Shown here: in pieces, positions 1-7,769 of the stretch
Position numbering within the stretch: position 1 is the first letter of the stretch
Layout: each line of letters begins with the position of its first letter
DNA from: an uncultured Chloroflexales bacterium
GTDB taxonomy: Bacteria; Chloroflexota; Chloroflexia; Chloroflexales; Chloroflexaceae
Length of the DNA stretch: 64,000 nucleotides
NCBI GenBank assembly: GCA_937918935.1
Contig: CAKZSI010000030.1
Span: 124,001 to 188,000 of the forward strand
Reading direction: 5' to 3'
Program-made: the position numbers and the translations under genes
Notes under the pieces: generated by a model
Seen by the model: the letters and a program-made list of their open reading frames with translations, nothing else
What the model was told of the DNA's origin: nothing
The model's database searches: none

Positions 1-140
1 ATTACAATGCTAGTGTGCCATACTTGCGGCGCCTTGCACCGGTGGTTGCGGGCGCCGGCGCGGCAGGGCGTCAGGCGCCAGACACGCTCCACTCAGGCCG
101 GTGCAACCGGCGGTGCGACTCTAGCAAAGGAACTCGGACG

Positions 141-1343
141 ATGCGGCTGATCCTCTACCTTGGCAAAGGCGGCGTCGGAAAGACCACGACTTCGGCAGCA
201 ACGGCAGTGCGCGCGGCGGAACTGGGCTATCGGACACTGGTGGTCAGCACCGATGTGGCCCATAGTCTCGCCGATGCCCTTGATGCGCCCCTGGGATCCC
301 TCCCTACGCCGCTCACCGACCGGCTGTGGGGCCAGGAGATCAACGTGCTCGACGAGGTGCGCGAGCACTGGGGCGAGTTGCGGGGCTACCTGTCCACCTT
401 GCTCCGCCGTCGTGGCGTGGATGACGTCGCCGCCGAGGAACTGGCAATCATTCCAGGCATGGAAGAGGTCGTCAGCCTGTTGCACATCCGCCGCCAGGCC
501 AGGACGGGGGATTTCGACGTTGTCGTCGTTGACGCAGCGCCTACCGGGGAGACGGTGCGCCTGCTGACCATGCCCGAGACCTTCCAGTGGTACGCTGCCC
601 GGGTGATGGACTGGGAACCCACGACGCTCAAGGCCGCCCGCCCGCTGGTCAAACAACTCATGCCCGCCGCGGATATGTTCGCGACCCTCGAACGCCTCAC
701 CAAGGGCGTCGAGGCCCTCCGCGAGACGCTGACCGATCCGGAGGTGAGTTCGTATCGCCTGGTGGTCAACCCGGAACGCATGGTGATCAAGGAAGCCCAG
801 CGGGCGGCTACCTACCTCTCGCTCTTTGGCTATCCCATTGATGGCGTGGTGCTGAACCGGGTGCTGCCGGCGGACGCCGCCGAAGGCTCGTTTATGCAGG
901 AACTGGCCCGCATCCAGCAGCGTTACCGGCAGATGGTCTACGATCTCTTCCAGCCGCTCCCGATCTGGGAGTGCCCCTACTATGCCCGCGATCTCTCCGG
1001 CCTGGAGGATCTTGCCCGCGTGGGCCGCGATATCTTCGGGGAGATTGATCCGGTGCAGGTGCAGTTCCGCGGCAAGATGCAGGAGATCGTCCGCGATGGC
1101 GATGAGTATGTGATGCGCCTGCCCCTGCCCCACGTGGAGATCGGCAAGGTCTCAATGACCAAGCGCGGCGATGAGTTGTTCATCGAGATCGGCAACTTCC
1201 GCCGCGATATGATCCTCCCCCTGACCCTGGCCGAGCGCCCCGCCACCCGTGCCGTCTTTCGCGGTGGCGTGCTGGAGGTGCGCTTCGGCACACCAGACAC
1301 CCTGCCTCTCGACTCGCCCAATGGCAGCGACAAAGCTTCCTGA
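141..1343 (+). CDS. ArsA/GET3-type ATPase with HSP20-like tail
   Basis: Cytoplasmic P-loop ATPase of the ArsA/Get3 class, about 400 aa. The deviant Walker A motif GKGGVGKTTT is near residues 8-17. Switch I appears as STDVAHSLADAL and the A-loop region as DAAPTGETVRLL near residue 130. The last 90 residues (from about 310) are rich in beta strand and end in a short HSP20/alpha-crystallin-like module, as in the ArsA-HSP20 proteins of cyanobacteria and Chloroflexota. The start at 141 follows an AAAGGA-like site; the frame is open further upstream but unconserved. No arsR, arsB or arsenite-binding gene is adjacent, so a role in arsenite efflux is not supported. Protein targeting or chaperoning is equally possible. 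Confidence 0.85.
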   Translation: MRLILYLGKGGVGKTTTSAATAVRAAELGYRTLVVSTDVAHSLADALDAPLGSLPTPLTDRLWGQEINVLDEVREHWGELRGYLSTLLRRRGVDDVAAEELAIIPGMEEVVSLLHIRRQARTGDFDVVVVDAAPTGETVRLLTMPETFQWYAARVMDWEPTTLKAARPLVKQLMPAADMFATLERLTKGVEALRETLTDPEVSSYRLVVNPERMVIKEAQRAATYLSLFGYPIDGVVLNRVLPADAAEGSFMQELARIQQRYRQMVYDLFQPLPIWECPYYARDLSGLEDLARVGRDIFGEIDPVQVQFRGKMQEIVRDGDEYVMRLPLPHVEIGKVSMTKRGDELFIEIGNFRRDMILPLTLAERPATRAVFRGGVLEVRFGTPDTLPLDSPNGSDKAS

Positions 1344-1423
1344 GCGCCACTGACGACTCGCCGGACAAGGAACGCTCGCGCCGGCACGGTGCGTTGCCGC
1401 GCGCAGTCACACTGATCTCGGCC

Positions 1424-2326
1424 ATGGACCCGACCGTCACCATTATCGGTGTACCGATTGACCTCGGCGCGGGACGCCGGGGGGTGGATATGGGGCCGAG
1501 CGCAATGCGTTACGCCGGCCTGCACGCGCGGCTCGAGACGCCGGGATACCATGTGCGCGACCTGGGGAACCTGTCCGTGCCCATGGTCGAGACCAGCGCG
1601 ACCCCGCCTCCCGCGGCCAGATTGCGCTATCTCGAACCGATCGCTACGGTCTGCGCGGCCCTGGCCGAAAGCGTCGCCGCTATGGTCGCGGCGGGGCACG
1701 TCCCACTCATTCTCAGTGGCGACCACAGTCTGGCCATCGGCTCCGTCAGCGGCAGCGCCCGTGACCGTGATCTGGGCCTGATCTGGATTGACGCCCACGC
1801 CGACTTTAACACCGCCGAGACTACTCCGAGCGGCAACATCCACGGCATGAGCCTGGCCACCCTGGTCGGTCGCGGCCATGCCCTGCTCACCGGCCTGGCC
1901 CACCGTGTTCCCGCTGTGCGCCCCGAGCGTGTCGCCCTGATCGGGGTACGCGACCTCGATCCGCTGGAACGCGCCGCGCTGCGCACCTCGGGTCTGCATG
2001 TGTTTACCATGCACGAGATTGACCGGCAAGGGATGGCCGCCGTGATTGAGGAGGCCGTGCGCCGCGCCTCCCAGGGCGCCGCCGGGTTCCACGTGAGTCT
2101 CGACCTCGATGTGGTGGACCCGCGCGAGGCCCCCGGCGTGGGCACGCCGGTCTTTGGAGGTATTTCTCGCCGTGAGGCCCACCTGGCGATGGAGGTGCTG
2201 GCCATGAGCGGCGGGGTACGCAGCCTCGATGTGGTGGAGGTCAACCCCATCCTCGACGACCGCAACACCACCGCGGAACTGGCGGTGGAACTGATCCTCT
2301 CGGCGCTGGGGAAGCGTATTCTCTGA
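1424..2326 (+). CDS. rocF: Arginase (ureohydrolase family)
   Basis: Hydrolyses L-arginine to ornithine and urea using a binuclear Mn centre; cytoplasmic, about 300 aa, a normal length. The N-terminus IGVPIDLGAGRRGVDMGPSA is the arginase-type signature. Metal ligands are visible in order: GDHS (near residue 105), DAHADFN (near 122) and SLDLDVVDP (near 226), followed by GTPVFGG and an EVNP motif. The ATG at 1424 is preferred over an upstream TTG at 1394 because homology begins here, but neither has a clear Shine-Dalgarno sequence. The gene lies 80 bp after the ATPase on the same strand. Arginase fits better than agmatinase because of the GVDMGPSAMR segment. Confidence 0.85.
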   Translation: MDPTVTIIGVPIDLGAGRRGVDMGPSAMRYAGLHARLETPGYHVRDLGNLSVPMVETSATPPPAARLRYLEPIATVCAALAESVAAMVAAGHVPLILSGDHSLAIGSVSGSARDRDLGLIWIDAHADFNTAETTPSGNIHGMSLATLVGRGHALLTGLAHRVPAVRPERVALIGVRDLDPLERAALRTSGLHVFTMHEIDRQGMAAVIEEAVRRASQGAAGFHVSLDLDVVDPREAPGVGTPVFGGISRREAHLAMEVLAMSGGVRSLDVVEVNPILDDRNTTAELAVELILSALGKRIL

Positions 2327-2379
2327 GGTGCGTATGGCCTCTACCGCGGGGGAGGTTGGGTGCGTTTTCAAACTACCTG

Positions 2380-2623
2380 GTCTGTAAAGTAATACCAATT
2401 TCACTTGAAGACTCCGCAAGCAGCGTTGCGTCAAAGCGCACCTGGACGCCTTGTGCGACAATCTGCAATCCAAAATCTACAATCTGAAATGGTATAAGTT
2501 TAGTGGCATTTCCGCCCCCCCTCCCAGCCTCCCCCTGTTGGGGCGAGGCGTCGGACTCCCTCCCCAGGCGGGGAAGGGTTAGGGAAGGGGCGGGAGTTTA
2601 GCGAGAAACTTCGTTCACAGGCT
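2380..2623. repeat. Repeat B, copy 1 (interrupted by repeat A)
   Basis: The left end TCTGTAAAG and right end TTCACAGGCTA are imperfect inverted repeats. The interior contains the CCGCCCCC...CTCCC and GGGAGG arms also found at 5864-6001. Removing repeat A (2392-2495) restores an arrangement collinear with that second copy. Confidence 0.65.
2392..2495. repeat. Repeat A, copy 1 (104-bp MITE-like element)
   Basis: This 104-bp segment is repeated at 37929-38032 with a single mismatch (GCGACA against GCAACA). Its ends form an imperfect terminal inverted repeat, ATACCAATTTC and GAAATGGTAT. It carries no open reading frame. The flanks when joined match the uninterrupted left end of repeat B at 5864, which shows that A inserted into B. 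TA dinucleotides flank the insert. Confidence 0.8.
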
Positions 2624-2692
2624 ATTGAACATCCTCGGTTGGCAAGGGAGCCCCCGGTTTCCCCTTGCCCCTGCCCGCCTGGAGCAAGCCCT

Positions 2693-5600
2693 ATGATCCC
2701 TACCCGGCTCACCCTCGCCAACTTCATGTGCTACCGCGCCGCGAGCGATGTGGAGCCGCCGACGCTGTGTTTCGACGGCCTCCATGTGGTCTGTCTCAGC
2801 GGGGAGAACGGCGCCGGCAAATCGGCCCTGCTCGACGCAATCACCTGGGCGCTGTGGGGGGAAGCCCGCGTGGCCGACGACGACCTGATTTCCCAGGGCG
2901 CCAGCGAGATGTTCGTGGATCTGGAGTTTTGCCTGGGGCCGCAACGCTACCGCGTGCGCCGCGCCCGCCAGCGTGGCAGGGTCGGCAAACGCGGTGGCCA
3001 GACGCCGGGCAAGAGCCAGCTCGATCTGTTCGCCCAGGATGGCGAACGCTGGCGACCCATCGGCGAGAACGGCGTGCGGGAAACGCAGCAGCAGATCAAT
3101 GCCCTGCTGCATATGTCGTACCAGACCTTCATCAATGCCTCGTTCTTGCTCCAGGGCCGCGCCGATGAGTTTACCGCACGCACCCCCGCCGAGCGCAAGC
3201 AGGTGCTGGCCGATATCCTCGATCTCGGCGAGTACACCGCGCTGGAGGCACGGGCCAGGGAGCGCGCCAGGACCCTCGACGACCAGCTCAAGGGACTCCA
3301 GGGGCGCATCGGCCACCTGAGCCAGCAGGCCGATCAGGTCCCCTTCTGGGAGGAGCAGGTCCAGGCAGCCGAGAGCCGTGCCGCGCAGGTCGAAGCGCGC
3401 TACGCCCAGACGCGCGATGAGCACACCGCCGCCGGGGAACGCCTGCGCCTCCTGGAGACCCGCGCCGAACGGCGTAAGGAAGTGCGGCGCCTCCTGGCCG
3501 AACGCCGCTCCGACCTGACGCGACGCGAGCAGGACCTGGCCGAGCTGCGCACCCGCATCGCCACCGCCGAGGCACTGCTCGCCCGGCGTGATGCGATCCG
3601 CGCCGGTATGCAGGCCCTGGCCGCCGCCCGCGCCGAGGTCGAGCGCCTGGATGCCCTGCGCGATCGCTACGAGGAGTTGTCGCAGCGCCAGGCCGATCTG
3701 CGCCAGCAGTTCGCCGAGGAAAAGGCCCGGCTGCGCGAAGGCCTGCGCGCCGCCCAGGCCCGGCAGGAGGATCTTGCCCGCAAGGCGGCCCGTCGCGAGA
3801 CGCTCCTCGTCGAACTCGACACCCTCGCCACGACCCTTGCCGCCCTGGCGCCCGTGGCCGCCGAACGCGCCCGACGTGCCGCCGAGGCCGAAGGCATTGC
3901 CCAGCGGGTTGCCCGTATTGACGATCTGTTGCGCCGGCGCGAAAGCCTCGCCGCGACCCTCCAGGCGCGCCGTGAGGCCCTGGAAACCGCACAGGAAGCC
4001 CGCCGCGCCGAGTTGGAACGCCTCGAGTCCCGGTTGGAGCAGGCGGAACGCTGGCACGCCGACCTGGCAGCGGCCCGCGCCGACCAGACCGCCCTGGTTG
4101 ACGCCGGGGATCGTCTCGTCACCCTGCGGGCCGCCGAGCAGACCGCGCTCGAACGGCTCAGCGCCCTGCGCGCCGCTGCGCAGGCCGCCCAGGAGGAGAG
4201 CAAAAAGCTCAAACGCAACCAGGCCCTCCTCGACGAAGGCGCCGGGGTCTGCCCGGTCTGCGGCTCAACCCTGGGGGCCGAGGGCATCGCCGAGGCACGC
4301 CGCCACTACGAGGCCGAGCTGGACCGCCTGCGGAAGGCCGAGGCCGCCGCGCGCCGCGACGCCCGGCATGCGGAGACGGAGCTCGACGCCACGCGCCGCG
4401 CCATCGCCGCCCTTGAGACGACCATGACCGGCCTGCGCGGCTCGGCGGCGCGTATCGAAAGCCTGGAACGGCAACTGGAAGCCGTTCCCGCCTGGCGCGC
4501 CGAAGCCGATACGCGCCGCGCCGAACTGGACGAGTTGCGCGCGCGGCTTGACACCGACACGGTTGACCCGCCCACCCAGGCCGAACTGGCGTCCATTGCC
4601 GCCGACCTCGAGCTGCTTGGCGATCCGCAGGAACTGGCCCAGACCCGCCGGATGCTTGACGAGCGCCTGGCGGAACTGGACCGGCAACTTCAGGGCCGCG
4701 GACAACTTGAAGGTCGCCAGGAAGCCTATCGCGAGGAACTGCGGCGCATCGAGGCCGATCTGGGCGAGCTTCCGGCCCTGAGCGCCCAGGTCGCCGAACT
4801 GCAGCGCGTGATTGACGCCAACGACTTCGCCCACGCGCTACGCGACGAGGGTCTGGCCGTTCGCGCCGCAATCGAGGCCCTGGGCTATGACGCGGAGGCC
4901 CACGCCGTCGTCCGCGAGCAGGCCCGTGCCCTGCGCCACTGGGAGGAAGAGGAGCGCGCCCTGGCCGTGGCGCAGGAGGGCCTCAACCGCGACCGAACCA
5001 TCTTGCTCCAGCACGAAGAACTGCACGCCCGTGACACTGCCGAGGTCGAGGGCCTGACCCGTGAGGACGCCCTGCTGGAGCAGGAACTGCGCGAACTGCC
5101 CGGCGCCCGGACCCGCCTGGCCGAACTCCAGCAGGCCCTGAGCGCCGCTGACCATGAGTTGCAGGCTGCCCGGCGCGATCACGCCGAGAAAAGCTCCTAC
5201 CTGCGCCAGGCCCGCGCCGCCGCCGCCCAGTTGGAGCAGGCGCGCTCCGAAGAACGGGCCTTGCAGGAACGTTATGGCCTCTTTGCCGAACTCGCCGAAG
5301 CCTTCGGCAAAAAAGGCGTGCAGGCCATGCTCATTGAAACCGCCATTCCCCAGATCGAAGATGAAGCCAACCGGCTCCTCGGCCGTATGACCGACAACCA
5401 GATGCACGTCAGCTTCGAGATGCAGCGCAACACCAAAAAGGGCGATACGGTCGAGACCCTGGAGATCCGCATCGCCGACGCCCTGGGGACCCGGGTCTAC
5501 GACGCCTTCAGCGGCGGCGAAGCCATGCGCGCCAACTTCGCCATCCGCATCGCCCTCTCGCGGCTCCTCGCCCGCCGCGCAGGCGCCCGCCTCGAAACCC

Positions 5601-5791
5601 TGGTGATTGACGAGGGCTTCGGCGTCCTCGACGCCGTCGGTCGCGAGCGCATGGTCGAGGCGATCACCAGCGTTCAGGAGGATTTCAAACGTATCATCGT
5701 GATCACCCACCTCGATGATCTCAAGGACCGCTTTCCGGCCCAGATCGAGGTGACCAGAACCACGCTCGGTTCACGCTGGGAGATTCGTTAA
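2693..5791 (+). CDS. sbcC: SbcC-type exonuclease ATPase subunit
   Basis: SMC-like ATPase subunit of the SbcCD (Rad50-Mre11) complex, which opens DNA hairpins and processes protein-blocked ends; about 1032 aa, a normal length. Walker A GENGAGKS is at residues 37-44. Two long Glu/Arg/Ala-rich coiled-coil arms follow, separated by a zinc hook CPVCG near residue 520. The ABC signature FSGGE is near 940 and Walker B LVIDEGFG near 970. The start at 2693 (MIPTRLTLANF) matches the family N-terminus; upstream codons are unconserved. No sbcD gene is adjacent, which is unusual because sbcD normally precedes it. The gene is bracketed by small repeat elements, and the last A of its TAA stop is the first base of a repeat-A end. 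Confidence 0.93.
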   Translation: MIPTRLTLANFMCYRAASDVEPPTLCFDGLHVVCLSGENGAGKSALLDAITWALWGEARVADDDLISQGASEMFVDLEFCLGPQRYRVRRARQRGRVGKRGGQTPGKSQLDLFAQDGERWRPIGENGVRETQQQINALLHMSYQTFINASFLLQGRADEFTARTPAERKQVLADILDLGEYTALEARARERARTLDDQLKGLQGRIGHLSQQADQVPFWEEQVQAAESRAAQVEARYAQTRDEHTAAGERLRLLETRAERRKEVRRLLAERRSDLTRREQDLAELRTRIATAEALLARRDAIRAGMQALAAARAEVERLDALRDRYEELSQRQADLRQQFAEEKARLREGLRAAQARQEDLARKAARRETLLVELDTLATTLAALAPVAAERARRAAEAEGIAQRVARIDDLLRRRESLAATLQARREALETAQEARRAELERLESRLEQAERWHADLAAARADQTALVDAGDRLVTLRAAEQTALERLSALRAAAQAAQEESKKLKRNQALLDEGAGVCPVCGSTLGAEGIAEARRHYEAELDRLRKAEAAARRDARHAETELDATRRAIAALETTMTGLRGSAARIESLERQLEAVPAWRAEADTRRAELDELRARLDTDTVDPPTQAELASIAADLELLGDPQELAQTRRMLDERLAELDRQLQGRGQLEGRQEAYREELRRIEADLGELPALSAQVAELQRVIDANDFAHALRDEGLAVRAAIEALGYDAEAHAVVREQARALRHWEEEERALAVAQEGLNRDRTILLQHEELHARDTAEVEGLTREDALLEQELRELPGARTRLAELQQALSAADHELQAARRDHAEKSSYLRQARAAAAQLEQARSEERALQERYGLFAELAEAFGKKGVQAMLIETAIPQIEDEANRLLGRMTDNQMHVSFEMQRNTKKGDTVETLEIRIADALGTRVYDAFSGGEAMRANFAIRIALSRLLARRAGARLETLVIDEGFGVLDAVGRERMVEAITSVQEDFKRIIVITHLDDLKDRFPAQIEVTRTTLGSRWEIR

Positions 5792-5827
5792 TACCATTTC
5801 GGATTGTAGATTTCGGATTTTCGATAG
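5791..5827 (-). repeat. Repeat A, partial copy (one end only)
   Basis: Directly after the sbcC stop the sequence reads ATACCATTTCGGATTGTAGA and continues with GATTTCGGATTTT. This is the reverse complement, with a few changes, of the right end of the 104-bp repeat A. The rest of the element is absent or too diverged to see. Confidence 0.6.
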
Positions 5828-5863
5828 CCATAGAGCAGGGCGCTGGTCGCGTTACGGTCTTAT

Positions 5864-6001
5864 TAGTCTGTAAATGAAGTTTCCTGGCAATTCCGCCCCC
5901 TCCCAACCTCCCCCGTTGGGGGGAGGCGCCCGGCTCCCTCCCCCAGCGGAGGAGGATGGGGGAGGGGACGGGGTTGAGCGAAAGACTCTGTTCACAGACT
6001 A
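5864..6001. repeat. Repeat B, copy 2 (about 138 bp)
   Basis: The termini TAGTCTGTAAA and TTCACAGACTA are inverted repeats with one mismatch. The interior has CCTCCC-rich and GGGAGG-rich arms able to form long hairpins. It carries no open reading frame. It has the same orientation as copy 1 on the other side of sbcC and lacks the repeat-A insertion. Confidence 0.65.
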
Positions 6002-6047
6002 CATTATGGCGACCCGGCTCTAACCCCCCGGCTTCTAGCAAGAGCGC

Positions 6048-6066
6048 GGGGAAACCTGGTTTCCCC
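6048..6066. repeat. Repeat C palindrome, GGGGAAACC-GGTTTCCCC type
   Basis: A 19-bp palindrome with a central T. It belongs to a dispersed family with further members at 40712, 42386, 44238 and 44321. It lies in the 417-bp gene-free stretch between sbcC and the next gene, which otherwise holds only repeats A and B. Confidence 0.65.
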
Positions 6067-6208
6067 CCGTTCCCATCAGGTTCTCTTGAGGTGCATGCGA
6101 GGAAAGCGCCATCGCTTCTGGACATCGGCGGTGGTACCATTGAGGCACAGCTCGGCTTCCGCCCGGAAATCCCGGCCCGCCGAAGGCGTCTGACCGAAGG
6201 AGGCCCGT

Positions 6209-7339
6209 ATGAGCCGCCGCACCCTTCGCACCTCTGTCATCATATTGCTGGCCCTGGCGCTGCTGGCGACCCTGACCACCGCCGCGCCCGCCCGGGCCCA
6301 GGCTCGCACCCGCTGCTTCCCCGAAACCGGCTACTGCGTCTCCGGACCCATCCTCAACTACTGGGAACGTAACGGCGGCCTGGCCGTGTTCGGATATCCG
6401 ATCACCGAGCAACGCACCGAGACCGTCGAAGGTATCTGGACCGGTCCAGTCCAGTGGTTTGAACGCGACCGTCTGGAGGATCACAGCAATGAGGGCCTGG
6501 GTATCCTCGCCGGGCGCCTGGGCGCGCGCGTCCTGGAGTTGCAGGCGCGCCCCTGGCAGAGCCTGCCCGCCCCCGCCGGTATTCCGCACGCCTGCCGCTT
6601 CTTCGTCGAGACCAGGCACACGCTCTGCGGTCCCTTTCTGCGCTATTGGGAGCGTAACGGCGGCCTGATGCGCTTCGGGTACCCCATCAGCGAGCCACGC
6701 ATTGAAACTGTGGAGGACTGGACGGGTACGGTGCAGTACTTTGAGCGCCGGCGTATGGAGTACCATACCGAACTGGCCGGCACGCCCTACGAAGTGCTGC
6801 TGGGGTTGCTCGGACGCGACGTCGTCTATGCACGCGGCGTGCTCTCCTGCGAGGAGCCCATTCGCCCGGTGGCCTTCGACCTGGAGGCGCGCATCGGTGA
6901 GAGTCGCTTCCGTAACTCGCTGTTATGCCCCGATCGGGTCCATGCCAGCGTCCCGGCAGCCTTTCAACCCTTCCAGCACGGTACAATGATCTGGCTCGAT
7001 CTGGGCGAGGCGGGCCGTTCGATCATCGTGGTCAGAGACGCCGGGCGTCCCGCGCCGGAGCCATCGTATTTCATGACCGATGACAAATACCGGGAGGGCG
7101 AACCACTGCCTCCCGCCAGCGATCCGCCCCCGGGCCTGTATGTGCCCGTGCGGGGCTTCTACAAAATCTGGTACGGCAGTCGCGGCCAGGGCCAGTGGAT
7201 CGGCTATGGCACCGCCCCCGAACGGGCTGAACGTGCCAACGTGCAATTCTTTGGCGGCGGGGGTTTCGTTGTTCACCTGCTGGAAACTGACCAGGTCTGG
7301 ATCTTCGGGCCGCGCTACAACTACTGGGAACAGCGGTAG
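6209..7339 (+). CDS. Secreted protein with YWERNGGL-FGYPI repeats
   Basis: Predicted exported protein of 376 aa; function unknown. An N-terminal signal peptide (MSRRTLRTSVIILL... to about ARAQA, residue 32) is followed by two near-identical modules at roughly residues 45-95 and 145-190. Each module reads YWERNGGL, F-G-Y-P-I, an Ile/Val-Glu-Thr-Val segment, then a W-T-G-x-V-Q stretch and an FER motif. A weaker third copy containing IGYGTAPERA and ending in YNYWEQR closes the protein. The modules recall LGFP-type cell-wall-associated repeats. Paired Cys residues in each module could form disulfides. The start is fixed by AAGGAGG at 6197-6203. A strong inverted repeat follows the stop. Confidence 0.8.
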   Translation: MSRRTLRTSVIILLALALLATLTTAAPARAQARTRCFPETGYCVSGPILNYWERNGGLAVFGYPITEQRTETVEGIWTGPVQWFERDRLEDHSNEGLGILAGRLGARVLELQARPWQSLPAPAGIPHACRFFVETRHTLCGPFLRYWERNGGLMRFGYPISEPRIETVEDWTGTVQYFERRRMEYHTELAGTPYEVLLGLLGRDVVYARGVLSCEEPIRPVAFDLEARIGESRFRNSLLCPDRVHASVPAAFQPFQHGTMIWLDLGEAGRSIIVVRDAGRPAPEPSYFMTDDKYREGEPLPPASDPPPGLYVPVRGFYKIWYGSRGQGQWIGYGTAPERAERANVQFFGGGGFVVHLLETDQVWIFGPRYNYWEQR

Positions 7340-7349
7340 GTTCAGGGGC

Positions 7350-7427
7350 GGGCTTTCTGGCACGACCACGGCCCTGTCACCTCCCCTTGTGGCCGGTGTA
7401 CAGGGCCGTGGTCGTGCCAGAAAGCCC
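7350..7427. terminator. Long perfect inverted repeat after CDS (28-bp arms)
   Basis: Arms 7350-7377 and 7400-7427 are perfect 28-bp reverse complements around a 22-bp loop, starting 10 bp after the preceding stop codon. It would form a very stable RNA hairpin and probably stops transcription, although no T-tract follows. Its length exceeds that of normal intrinsic terminators, so a small mobile element is the alternative. Confidence 0.6.
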
Positions 7428-7534
7428 CACGAGTTGAATCACGCCCCGGGCATAGCCCCGATCGGCTGACGAATGTGGTTCCACCTCCACCCTTCCATCC
7501 CTCTACACTCAACAACTACGCAACGGCGTGGCTC

Positions 7535-7563
7535 TAGCGCCCGCCGCAGGGCCGTGCTACAAT
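7535..7563 (+). promoter_or_regulatory. Possible promoter for the 7629 gene pair
   Basis: TACAAT (7558-7563) lies 17 bp after TAGCGC (7535-7540). The same TACAAT box is seen at the tRNA-Ser promoter in this window. It would give a leader of about 60 nt. Confidence 0.35.
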
Positions 7564-7628
7564 AAGACCCATCGCAGCACTCGAATGGCCCGTGTATGCG
7601 CCTATGCGGCGCCTGGTTCGGAGCCCGT

Positions 7629-7766
7629 ATGTACACCGTCGCGCTGATTGTTCGCTATGGTTTCCTCGTCGCCCTGGCCGTCGAGGCCGTCCTGATCGGG
7701 CGGGCGTTCCTGGGTCTTATGCGCGAGAAGGCCATGACCGCCGTGACGCCACCCGCTGAGGAGTAA
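7629..7766 (+). CDS. Small single-pass membrane protein, 45 aa
   Basis: A 45-codon gene starting MYTVALIVRYGFLVALAVEA and ending TPPAEE. Residues 3-30 form one hydrophobic helix interrupted by Arg9, Glu19 and Arg25, followed by a short charged tail. It ends 3 bp before the GTG start of the metallophosphoesterase, so translation is probably coupled. A TACAAT -10-like box lies about 65 bp upstream. No family is recognised. Support comes from codon usage, spacing and the plausible membrane helix only. Confidence 0.5.
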   Translation: MYTVALIVRYGFLVALAVEAVLIGRAFLGLMREKAMTAVTPPAEE

Positions 7767-7769
7767 CGC

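Larger units (their letters stand above)
2327..2692. other. Intergenic region made of nested small repeats
   Basis: No gene is seen between arginase and sbcC. The region holds a repeat-B copy (2380-2623) that is interrupted by a 104-bp repeat-A copy (2392-2495). The remainder is low-complexity CCTCCC/GGGGAAGG sequence. No convincing promoter for sbcC was identified. Confidence 0.6.

Noticed and set aside
980-2473. Minus-strand open frame of nearly 500 codons antisense to arginase
   Set aside because: The arginase motifs on the plus strand are unambiguous and the antisense product has no signature or ribosome-binding site.
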